Shown here one piece after another: positions 32,104 to 39,849 of a stretch of DNA of 64,000 bases (position 1 is the first letter of the stretch; the number at the start of each line of letters is the position of its first letter). The position numbers were made by a program, and so were the translations under genes. A model generated the notes under the pieces. The model worked only from the letters and a program-made list of their open reading frames with translations, had not been told where the DNA came from and made no database searches. The stretch comes from Verrucomicrobiia bacterium (GTDB lineage: Bacteria; Verrucomicrobiota; Verrucomicrobiia; Verrucomicrobiales; Akkermansiaceae): contig JAUIJD010000006.1 in assembly GCA_030431475.1 (NCBI GenBank), positions 62,001-126,000 of the forward strand, in the 5' to 3' direction.

Positions 32104-34635
32104 ATGCCCGTCCGATCCCATCCGGCCCCGACCGCTCCCGCCGACTACCGGCCGGGCGAGTGGGACGAAATGGTGCTACCGGAGGGCGGGCTCCGGCCCG
32201 GCTGGGACCCGATCGTCCGCTGGCTGGACGACCACGGTCCGGCGGACCGCGAGGCGACCGCCTCGGAGATCCGCCGGCTCCTCCGGGAGAACGGCGTGAC
32301 CTACAGCGTGCACGGTGAGCCGGGCGACGGCCCCCGGCCGTGGCAGCTCGACAGCATCCCCTGGATCCTCCCCGACGGCGACTGGAAGACGATCGAAGCC
32401 GGGATGGTCCAGCGGGCCGAGCTGCTCGATGCGATCCTGACCGACCTCTACGGCGATCGCCGCCTTATCCGGGAGGGCTGGGTCCCGCCCGAGCTCGTTT
32501 CATCCCATCGCGGCTACCTCCATCCCTGCCGGGGGATGCGGCTTCCGTCGAAGCGCCAGTTGCTGGTCGCCGCGGCCGACCTCGCCCGCGGCCCCGACGG
32601 CCGCATGTGGATCGTCAACGACCGCACCCAGGCCCCCTCCGGTTTTGGCTACGTGGTCGAGAACCGGGTCGTCATGACCCGGGCCCTGCCCCGCCTCTTC
32701 CATCGCTGCGGCGTACGGCGGCTGGCTTCGTTCTTCCGGATGCTCCGGGAAACCCTCGAGAGCTTTCCCACGGAAAGAGGGCGCCGCCCCCGCGTCGTGA
32801 TCCTCACCCCGGGCCCGCAGAACGAAACCTACTACGAGCACGCGTTCCTCGCCTCCTATCTCGGCTACACGCTGGTGCAGGGCGACGACCTGACGGTCCG
32901 CGACGGCCGGGTTTGGCTGGGATCCCTGGGTGGACTGGAGCCGGTCGATGTCATCGTGCGGCGGGTGGATGCATGGTTCTGCGATCCGCTCGAACTCAAG
33001 GAGGACTCGGAACTCGGGGTTCCCGGTCTGCTCGAGGCCATCCGCCAGGGCAACGTCGCAGTGGTCAACCACCCCGGCAGCGGCGTTCTCGAGAACCCCG
33101 GCCTGATGGCCTACCTTCCGGGCATCTGCCAGCACCTCCGGGGAGAGGAGCTCATTCTCCCCTCGGCGGCGACATGGTGGTGCGGCGAGCGAAAGGCGCG
33201 CGACAAGGTGATGTCGAACCTCGACCGCTTCGTCATCAAGTCGATCCAGCGGGCGCCGACCTTCGGGACCGTCTTCGGCAGCCAGCTCTCCCGATCCGGG
33301 CGGGAGCAACTCCGGCAGCGCATCCTGGCCGATCCGGAAGGTTTCGTCGGTCAGGAACAGGTCGGGTTCTCCACCGTCCCATGCCTCAACGGCGAGGCTC
33401 TCGAGTCCCGCCGGGGCGTCGTCCGCAGCTTTGTGACGGCGGCGACCGATGGATCCTACGTGGTGATGCCCGGAGGGCTCACCCGGGTCGCCGCCTCCCA
33501 GGAGGCGGTCATCGTGTCCAGCCAGCTCGGCGGGGTCTCGAAGGACAGCTGGGTCATCGGCCCGGACCCCGAGCCCTACGTCTCACTTATCGAGGAAGCG
33601 GCGGACCCCGCCCCCGAAACCGACGCCCGCAGCGTGCCGAGCCGGGCGGGCGAGAACCTCTTCTGGACCGGCCGCTACGCCGAGCGCGCCGAAGGCACGG
33701 CCCGCCTGTTGCGCCGCACCGTGCTCGCCTTCGTCGAAGGCTTCGGGGAGGAGGAGGCCATCGCCGGCCGCCACCGGGAGATCCTGATGCAGGGGCTCGC
33801 CGGAGTGACCAATGCGGCCCCGATCCATCCCGGGGAGGACTTCGCCGCCGTGGACGACGAGGACGAGGTCCTGTCGCTGCTCGAGGACACCGAACGCGTC
33901 GGCTCCCTGCCCTTCGTGCTGCAGTGCTTCCGCGGGGCCGCCTTCGCCGTCCGCGACCTGTGGTCCCCCGACAGCTGGAGGGTCATCGACATGGTCCTGG
34001 CCGAGTGGACCGAGCGCCGGGCCGTGGGAAACAAGGGACTCGAGCCGGCCACCGGCCCGCTCGACCGCCTCATCATCGACCTGACCGCGCTGCTCGGCCT
34101 CAACCTCGAATCGATGACCCGCGACGCCGGGTGGCGACTCCTCGACTCGGGACGGCGCATCGAGCGGGCGCAGTTCGCGATCGGCATGCTTCGCCATTTT
34201 CTCGTCGACGTGCGTCCTCCGGCCGAGGAACGCCTGGTGATGGAATCGGTGCTCGCCGCATCCGACAGCCTGGTGACCTATCGCAAACGCTACCGGACGC
34301 ACCCCCGGCTCGATCTCGTGCTTGAACTGCTCCTTCTCGAGCCGAACAACGCCCGCTCCCTGCTCTATCAGATCGAACGCCTGGCCGCCAACGTCGAGGC
34401 GCTGCCCCGCCAGCCCCACGCCGCGCATCTGACCGCCGAGCAACGGCTTCTGGTGGAGGCCACCGCGCGGCTCCGCCTCGTCGAGATCCAGAAGCTGGCC
34501 GTGCCTGCCGGCGATTCCCGCCGCCGTCTCGAGACCTTCCTCGACCGGGTCTCCGAATCGCTCTCCGAGTTGTCCGACGCCCTCACGCTGACCTACTTCC
34601 GCCACGCCGAACGTCCCCGGCTGCTGCGGGGATGA
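32104..34635 (+). CDS. Circularly permuted ATP-grasp type 2 / alpha-E fusion protein
   Basis: An 843-residue fusion. The N-terminal ~480 residues match the circularly permuted ATP-grasp type 2 family (segments TIEAGMVQRAELLDAILTDLYG, HPCRGM, VENRVVMTRALP, PGPQNETYYEHAFLASYLG). From residue ~515 comes an alpha-E domain with its typical opening ENLFWTGRYAERAEGTARLLRR. In many genomes these two parts are separate neighbouring genes, so the fusion supports a shared step. ATP-grasp enzymes form amide or peptide bonds through acyl phosphates. It is followed 13 bases later by a transglutaminase gene and faces the DUF2126 gene across a 101-base promoter region. Confidence 0.9.
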   Translation: MPVRSHPAPTAPADYRPGEWDEMVLPEGGLRPGWDPIVRWLDDHGPADREATASEIRRLLRENGVTYSVHGEPGDGPRPWQLDSIPWILPDGDWKTIEAGMVQRAELLDAILTDLYGDRRLIREGWVPPELVSSHRGYLHPCRGMRLPSKRQLLVAAADLARGPDGRMWIVNDRTQAPSGFGYVVENRVVMTRALPRLFHRCGVRRLASFFRMLRETLESFPTERGRRPRVVILTPGPQNETYYEHAFLASYLGYTLVQGDDLTVRDGRVWLGSLGGLEPVDVIVRRVDAWFCDPLELKEDSELGVPGLLEAIRQGNVAVVNHPGSGVLENPGLMAYLPGICQHLRGEELILPSAATWWCGERKARDKVMSNLDRFVIKSIQRAPTFGTVFGSQLSRSGREQLRQRILADPEGFVGQEQVGFSTVPCLNGEALESRRGVVRSFVTAATDGSYVVMPGGLTRVAASQEAVIVSSQLGGVSKDSWVIGPDPEPYVSLIEEAADPAPETDARSVPSRAGENLFWTGRYAERAEGTARLLRRTVLAFVEGFGEEEAIAGRHREILMQGLAGVTNAAPIHPGEDFAAVDDEDEVLSLLEDTERVGSLPFVLQCFRGAAFAVRDLWSPDSWRVIDMVLAEWTERRAVGNKGLEPATGPLDRLIIDLTALLGLNLESMTRDAGWRLLDSGRRIERAQFAIGMLRHFLVDVRPPAEERLVMESVLAASDSLVTYRKRYRTHPRLDLVLELLLLEPNNARSLLYQIERLAANVEALPRQPHAAHLTAEQRLLVEATARLRLVEIQKLAVPAGDSRRRLETFLDRVSESLSELSDALTLTYFRHAERPRLLRG

Positions 34636-34648
34636 GCCCCGATCCGAC

Positions 34649-35521
34649 ATGGTCTACCGCATCCGCCATCAGACGACCTACCGCTACGAGGAACCGGCGA
34701 ACCTGTGCCACAACGAGGCCCGGCTCCGCCCCCTCGATCTGCCCACCCAGCGCTGCCTCGACTTCCGGCTTTCGGTCGAACCCACCGCGGACTTCCGGGC
34801 CAGCCGCAGCGACGGCTACGGCAATCACGTCGACTACTTCGCCATCCAGCGCCCGCACGAGCAACTCGTCATCACCGCCGAGAGCCGCGTCGAGGCACGG
34901 CCGGAGTCGCAGCTTCAGTTCGACGCCGGGGTCGCGTGGGACGAGCTGCCCGCTCTGTTGCTCGAGAGCACCGACACCGACGCGATCGACGCCCGGGAGT
35001 TCACGCTTCCCTCGACCCTCGTGCCGCGCCTCGCGGAGCTCGACGAGCTGACGGCCGACGATTTCGCGCCGGGCCGCCCGCTGCTGGAGGCGGTCGACGC
35101 CCTCAACGGGCGCATCTTCCGCGAGTTCGAGTTCAAGCCGGGATACACCGATGTCTCGACCCCGGTCTCGTCGGTGCTCGAGGACCGGGCCGGCGTCTGT
35201 CAGGACTTCGCCCACCTCATGATCGCGGCGCTCCGCTCGCGGGGGCTTCCCGCACGCTACGTTTCGGGCTACCTCGAAACCCTTCCGCCGCCTGGCAAGC
35301 CCAAGCTCGTCGGCGCCGACGCCTCGCATGCCTGGGTCTCGGTCTTCGTCCCCGGCCAGGGATGGGCGGACTTCGACCCCACCAACAACGTCCGCCCCGG
35401 CGACCGCCATCTGGTCACCGCGATCGGCAGGGACTATGCCGATGTCGCGCCGCTCCGGGGGGTGACCACCGGCGGCGCCGGACACCAGCTCGATGTCGCG
35501 GTCGACGTGAATCCCGAGTGA
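34649..35521 (+). CDS. Transglutaminase-like cysteine protease/ligase
   Basis: A 290-residue bacterial transglutaminase-like protein with N-lobe YRIRHQTTYRYEEPANLCHNEARLRP. The triad is Cys184 (DRAGVCQDFAHL), His227 (ASHAWVSVF) and Asp243 (DFDPTNN). It lies 13 bases after the ATP-grasp/alpha-E gene and is clearly in the same operon. It has no signal peptide, so it should act in the cytoplasm. By analogy with this cluster in other bacteria it probably cleaves or transfers a peptide made by the ATP-grasp partner; that is inference. Confidence 0.9.
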   Translation: MVYRIRHQTTYRYEEPANLCHNEARLRPLDLPTQRCLDFRLSVEPTADFRASRSDGYGNHVDYFAIQRPHEQLVITAESRVEARPESQLQFDAGVAWDELPALLLESTDTDAIDAREFTLPSTLVPRLAELDELTADDFAPGRPLLEAVDALNGRIFREFEFKPGYTDVSTPVSSVLEDRAGVCQDFAHLMIAALRSRGLPARYVSGYLETLPPPGKPKLVGADASHAWVSVFVPGQGWADFDPTNNVRPGDRHLVTAIGRDYADVAPLRGVTTGGAGHQLDVAVDVNPE

Positions 35522-35567
35522 CGCTTTTCCCTCGACTCGCCCTGCTTTCGACCGGAGCGTGATCGGG

Positions 35568-36083
35568 ATGAAGACCCTGCTCCTTCTTCTCGCCCTCGCG
35601 CTCCCGTCCCTCGCCGGCGACCGGGTCGCATTCGCCGACGACGCCTACTCGCTCGAGTTCGCCCAGGGCTGGACGAAGGCGAAAGCCCCCACCGCCGATG
35701 CCGAATTCGCCCGCGAAAGCCCCGACAAGGCGGTGATCATCGCGGTCAACTGCGACGACATCCCCGAGGGTGCGGAGGCGGACCTCGATGCCATGGCCAA
35801 GGCATCCGCTGAAAGCTATGCCAAGGGGATCCGCTTCAAGGGCGAGGCGATGATTTCCGACGGCACGCTCGACGGCTGCAAGGCGAGGTTCATCACGCTG
35901 GCGCCTCAAAACGCCGACGAGGCACCGATCGGCATGTTCGCGGTCTTCGTCGATGCCGGCGAACACCTCGTCCGCATCACCGCGACCATGAACCCGCAGC
36001 TCGACAAGGAAACCAAGGACGCCTGCCTTGCGATCGTGAAGTCCTTCCGGCGGGAGGACACCGGCGAGAATGAGGCACGATAA
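35568..36083 (+). CDS. Small exported protein of unknown function
   Basis: A 171-residue protein with a good signal peptide (MKTLLLLLALALPSLAGD). The mature part starts 'YSLEFAQGWTKAKAP' and ends 'VRITATMNPQLDKETKDACLAIVKSFR', a pattern like PsbP/DUF1795-type domains, in which a short exported sheet protein closes with 'i..Sfr'. It lies downstream of the transglutaminase operon on the same strand with a 46-base gap, so it may be read through from it. No partner is evident. Confidence 0.7.
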   Translation: MKTLLLLLALALPSLAGDRVAFADDAYSLEFAQGWTKAKAPTADAEFARESPDKAVIIAVNCDDIPEGAEADLDAMAKASAESYAKGIRFKGEAMISDGTLDGCKARFITLAPQNADEAPIGMFAVFVDAGEHLVRITATMNPQLDKETKDACLAIVKSFRREDTGENEAR

Positions 36084-36085
36084 AT

Positions 36086-36207
36086 CGATCGACCATCGAT
36101 CGGCACCACGCAAGATGGAAGGTCGGCCGCCCATCGCGGCGTTGGGCGCGAACCGGGCGATTGAAAATCGCCAGCCCGGCTCATGGCGCTTCGAAAGCGC
36201 CACTCCT
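36086..36207. repeat. Cluster of REP-like hairpins
   Basis: Three hairpins are packed between two convergent genes: CGATCGA-CCA-TCGATCG (36086-36102), GGCGATT-GAA-AATCGCC (36156-36172, with an outer CCGGGC/GCCCGG), and TGGCGCTT-CGA-AAGCGCCA then CTCCT (36184-36207). The last, read on the minus strand, is AGGAG plus a hairpin. It therefore belongs to the same family as the copies at 27020, 28379 and 28572 but with a different stem. The cluster may also stop transcription from both sides. Confidence 0.6.
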
Positions 36208-36662
36208 CAGCCTCCCGCCTTCTTCTTGAGGAAGCCGAGGATCTTGGAGAAATCGACCTTCTTCTTCGCCTCGCCGACTTGGAAGACGATGCGCGAAGTC
36301 TTGCCGTTGGCCACGACGTTGGCGAGGTAGTTGCCGGGCTCGAGCTTCTTCTTGTCCATCGTGTCGCTCAGCTTCACCTGCTTGGTGTCCTTCGCGAAGA
36401 TCACGGCCGCCGCCTGGCTTTCAACCACGGTTCCGTCCTCCTTGCAGGGGAAGGCGTTGACGATGAGCATCGGCACTTCGGCCTCCAGTTCGAGCACCGC
36501 GTCGGCTTTCACCGGTTCCTCGATCGGTGCGAAGAGGTCGTTCCCGTCCGCCATTTCCGCCTTCTGCCCGCCGAGCGTGACATCGAAGGGAAGGAACAGA
36601 GGACGTTCTTCGGCCGCGAGCGGCAGCACGAAGCTCACGAGCAGGGCGGCGACGGTTTTCAT
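36207..36662 (-). CDS. Small exported protein of unknown function
   Basis: A 151-residue protein with a signal peptide (MKTVAALLVSFVLPLAAEE) and a beta-rich body ending in a Lys-rich tail (ILGFLKKKAGG). The middle, DTMDKKKLEPGNYLANVVANGKTSRIVFQV, resembles a small Ig-like sheet. No family is recognised. Its stop touches the repeat cluster, and the first base of the AGGAG-type repeat is shared with the end of the gene. Confidence 0.7.
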   Translation of the reverse strand: MKTVAALLVSFVLPLAAEERPLFLPFDVTLGGQKAEMADGNDLFAPIEEPVKADAVLELEAEVPMLIVNAFPCKEDGTVVESQAAAVIFAKDTKQVKLSDTMDKKKLEPGNYLANVVANGKTSRIVFQVGEAKKKVDFSKILGFLKKKAGG

Positions 36663-36710
36663 GCCCGCATGTAAGAAAGAAACGCCCGTCGTGACAAGGA
36701 GGAGCTCCCG

Positions 36711-37577
36711 TCAGCTCCCCACCGACTCGACGGTCGCCTTCTCGAGCAACTCCTTCAGCCTCTCCGGGGCGGTGGCGCTGGTCTTCGCCACGAAGCCGCG
36801 CGCATGGGCGAAATGCACGTCCGGCTCGTCCTCGATACGCGTAAAATCGAAGCGCCGGTCATCGCGGAACCGCGACAGTCCGTAGCCATCGCCCCGGCGG
36901 TCCGGATAGACCAGCCCGGAGGTCTCTTCTTCCATCCCGAGCACCTCGAGGTGCCGGCCCAATCCGGCCGACGGCTCCGCCGGCAGGGGCTCCGTGCGGG
37001 GCATGAAGAGGATCTTGAGTCCGCCGACCTGCCACACTTCCGCATGCTTCGCGATGTACTCCAGGCGCTCCCGCAGCGACTTGAGGTAGTCGAGGAGGTC
37101 CTGCCCGATCCAGCGCATCACTTCGTAGAGCGGCTCCCCGGCCGCCAGGCGCTCCACCTTGGCGAAACGTCGCAGCAGCGTGATGTCGATCGGTGAATTC
37201 AGGCGACCGAGCACCTCGGGGTCGATCCCCAGCCAGGCCGAGGTTTCCCGCGGCCCGGTCACGTCCATCCGCTCGGTGGTCTCCAGCCAGTCGCAGAACC
37301 TGCGGGCATCATCGTAGATCCCGAGATGCTGGAGCACCAGGGTCAGCGCGCACACCGGCGCGTGATCGGCGGAAAACTGGTGGTGATCGAAGTTCGAACG
37401 CTCCGGCTCGTGGCGGCCCCCTACATCGAGCACCGCCACGCCGGCATCCTCCAGATCGGCATCCGCGGGCTCACGACGAACCATTTCGCAACCGTGCACG
37501 GCAGCGAGCACGCAGCAGGCGAGGAAGTCGTCCTTATGGGCGCCGCCGGGGTGGGTGAGGATCTGTCGGATGGCCAT
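36711..37577 (-). CDS. MYG1-like DHH-type hydrolase
   Basis: A 288-residue protein of the MYG1/UPF0160 family. It opens ILTHPGGAHKDDFLACCVL, with the metal-binding H-x-D pattern, followed by VLDVGGRHEPERSNFDHHQ, a DHH-like metal motif. Eukaryotic MYG1 is a 3'-5' RNA exonuclease; the bacterial members are uncharacterised phosphoesterase relatives. Length is a little under that of the eukaryotic protein. The gene stands between two exported-protein genes on the same strand, with no obvious functional tie. Confidence 0.82.
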   Translation of the reverse strand: MAIRQILTHPGGAHKDDFLACCVLAAVHGCEMVRREPADADLEDAGVAVLDVGGRHEPERSNFDHHQFSADHAPVCALTLVLQHLGIYDDARRFCDWLETTERMDVTGPRETSAWLGIDPEVLGRLNSPIDITLLRRFAKVERLAAGEPLYEVMRWIGQDLLDYLKSLRERLEYIAKHAEVWQVGGLKILFMPRTEPLPAEPSAGLGRHLEVLGMEEETSGLVYPDRRGDGYGLSRFRDDRRFDFTRIEDEPDVHFAHARGFVAKTSATAPERLKELLEKATVESVGS

Positions 37578-37622
37578 CGGGCGCGCAGCCTGCGGGCCCG
37601 GCGCGCCCGTGACAACCCCGCA

Positions 37623-38429
37623 TCAACCGAACTCGAGGGTAAAACGGGCCTTGCCCTCCGGATCCTTCTCCGGGTCCGGTTTCCACCCGAAGGTGAAGCC
37701 CTTGTAGAGGGGACGCTTCTCGCCGTTCCAGAACTCGAACAATCCACCATCGCCGGCCTCGAGTTCGAGCTTGCGCCCGTCGTAGCCGTCGAGGTCGATC
37801 CTCGCCGACTGCACCCCGGGGCCACTGATCTCCTTCTCGGCCCAGACCGGCTCCCACCCGTCGAGCGAGAACTTCTTTCCGTCCCCGCGCTCGAGGCGGA
37901 TCTTGTCGCCGTCGGCCAAGTCCTCGATCTTGTCGTCGTCCTTCACGTAGTGATAGACGTTCGGCACCTTGACCCGGATCGCGAAGCGCAGGGGATGTTC
38001 GGTCAGCTCCCCCTTCTCGAGGATGCGCCCGCCGGCCTTCAGCACGCCCCGGTCCATTTCGAGGTGCACTTCGAAGGTCGCCCCACCGGTCACGGTCCCG
38101 CGGTAGCTCGCTTTCTCCATTTCGCCGGTCGCCTCGGTGATCGCCTCCCATCCATCATCGACCGCCTGCTTGGTCACCACCCGCTCGCCGCGTACCTCCT
38201 CGATCACCGGCTGGATGTCGATCCAGTAGCGGGGGCTCACCGGCTCGTCCTTCCGCTCGTCGAGGGGAATGAGGACCGCGATGCCGTCGGCCCGCACTCC
38301 GAAGCGGAAGTCCCGGTCCTCGTAGCCGGCGAACCAGCCGACCCAGGGCTTCTCGTTGAGCTGCGGCAGGGTGTTGCCGGCGGCGACGCCGGAAAGAGTG
38401 ATTGCGAGAAGGAGGGGGAGCTTGATCAT
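37623..38429 (-). CDS. Exported protein of unknown function
   Basis: A 268-residue protein with a signal peptide (MIKLPLLLAITLSGVAAGN). The body is beta-rich and acidic, with regular 'DGDKIRLERGDGKKFSLDGWEP' type strands. No enzyme motif or known domain is recognised. It lies between the MYG1-like gene (45 bases) and the efflux operon (49 bases), all on the minus strand, so it could be read through from the efflux operon. Confidence 0.7.
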   Translation of the reverse strand: MIKLPLLLAITLSGVAAGNTLPQLNEKPWVGWFAGYEDRDFRFGVRADGIAVLIPLDERKDEPVSPRYWIDIQPVIEEVRGERVVTKQAVDDGWEAITEATGEMEKASYRGTVTGGATFEVHLEMDRGVLKAGGRILEKGELTEHPLRFAIRVKVPNVYHYVKDDDKIEDLADGDKIRLERGDGKKFSLDGWEPVWAEKEISGPGVQSARIDLDGYDGRKLELEAGDGGLFEFWNGEKRPLYKGFTFGWKPDPEKDPEGKARFTLEFG

Positions 38430-38478
38430 GATGTCCCTAGCTAAACGTCGGATTCAGCGGGAAGCCAACCGGAAATGA

Positions 38479-39849
38479 TCAGCGTTTCCAGCCTCCCCCG
38501 AGTGACTGGATCAGCTGCGTCGCCGCCAGCGCCCGGGCCCGCTCGATGGCCAACGCCGCCCGCTGCTCGGCCAGCGACGTGCGCTCGGACTCGACGACCT
38601 CGAAGTAGTCGGTCGCCCCTCCGGTGTATCGCTTGCGGACCAGCGAAGCCGCCGTCCGGGCACTCTCGGCCCCACGCTGCCTCGAGGTCGAGGCGGCGGC
38701 GAGATGACGCCCGTCCCCCATCGCATCCTCGGTGTCGCGCACCGCCTTGAGCAAGGTGTCCCGGTAGTTCTCGAGCGCCTCCCGGTAGGCGGCCTCGGCA
38801 CGATCCTTGTCGGCAAAGGCCCGCCCTCCTTGAAACAGCGGGATGTCGAGCTCCGGCCCGAGCGACCACAGCTTGGAGTTCGACTGGAACAGATCGCTGG
38901 TGCTCAGCGAGCGGAAGCCGCCCTCGCCGGTCAGCGTCAGCCGGGGCAGGTAGCTGGCGATGGCGAGACCGATGCGATCGCTGGCGGCGGCCAGGCGGCG
39001 CTCGGCGGCGGCCAGGTCGGGACGCCGGCGGAGCAGGTCGGAGGGCACCGCCGACGGCGGCGCGGGAATCGACGGGCGACCGGCTTTCGCCGGCACCCGG
39101 AAGCCCGACGCCGAGCGCCCGACGAGGGCGGCGAGGGCGTTCTCATACTTGCCGCGCTGCGCCCGCAGCTGCTCGATTTCCGAGCGAACGCTCTCGTGCT
39201 CGGTGATCGAGCGCTCGTGGTCGATCCGGCTGCTCGCCCCCCCTTCGAAGCGAGCCTTCATGAGGCGTCTCGCCTCGGCCCGCAGCTCCTCGGTTTCCTC
39301 CAGCAGCGCGATCTCCGCATCGGCGAAACGCAGCGAGAGGTAGGCCCGGGCGACCTCGCCCCGGAGCGACAGCATCGCCCCCCGGTAGTCGTATCCCGAC
39401 GCTTCGGTCTCAGCCACGGCCGCCCCGATCTGGCGCCGCACCCGCCCCCAGAGGTCGACCTCCCACGACAGGTTGAGCGCCGCCCGGTAGTCGTTGTAGA
39501 TGCCCGACGAGAAATTCGAGTTGCCGCTGTCCTGCTGGCGGCGGCCGAAGGCATCCGCGGTCACCACCGGCCACGCATCGACCGTGTCGAGCCCGAGCGA
39601 GGCCCGGGCCAGGTCGTAGCGCGCAAGTGCCGCCCGGGCGGTCGGCCCATCGGTCTCGGCCATGCGGATGTAGCGGTTGAGCTGGGCATCGCCGAACAGC
39701 CCCCACCACGAGCCCTCGGGCGGCGCCTTCGAGAAGCCGGCGTTCTTGAAAGCCGCCTCGAGCTCGACGCTTGGGGCCTCGTAGTCCGGGCCGACCGCAC
39801 ACGAGGCGAACAGCGCCACGCCGATGAAGGATGGAAAAAGGCGTTTCAT
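38479..39849 (-). CDS. Outer-membrane efflux lipoprotein (OprM/NodT type)
   Basis: A 456-residue outer-membrane channel of the TolC superfamily. The signal peptide ends in LFASC, a lipobox, followed by AVGPDYEAP as in OprM/NodT proteins. Two long helical repeats follow, with signature segments WEVDLWGRVRRQIGAA and LRRRPDLAAAERRLAAASDRIGLAIASYLPRLTLTG. Its ATG overlaps the RND gene stop by 4 bases (ATGA), so it is translationally coupled and completes the tripartite pump. ATG 39849 was chosen because it starts the signal peptide. Confidence 0.93.
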   Translation of the reverse strand: MKRLFPSFIGVALFASCAVGPDYEAPSVELEAAFKNAGFSKAPPEGSWWGLFGDAQLNRYIRMAETDGPTARAALARYDLARASLGLDTVDAWPVVTADAFGRRQQDSGNSNFSSGIYNDYRAALNLSWEVDLWGRVRRQIGAAVAETEASGYDYRGAMLSLRGEVARAYLSLRFADAEIALLEETEELRAEARRLMKARFEGGASSRIDHERSITEHESVRSEIEQLRAQRGKYENALAALVGRSASGFRVPAKAGRPSIPAPPSAVPSDLLRRRPDLAAAERRLAAASDRIGLAIASYLPRLTLTGEGGFRSLSTSDLFQSNSKLWSLGPELDIPLFQGGRAFADKDRAEAAYREALENYRDTLLKAVRDTEDAMGDGRHLAAASTSRQRGAESARTAASLVRKRYTGGATDYFEVVESERTSLAEQRAALAIERARALAATQLIQSLGGGWKR

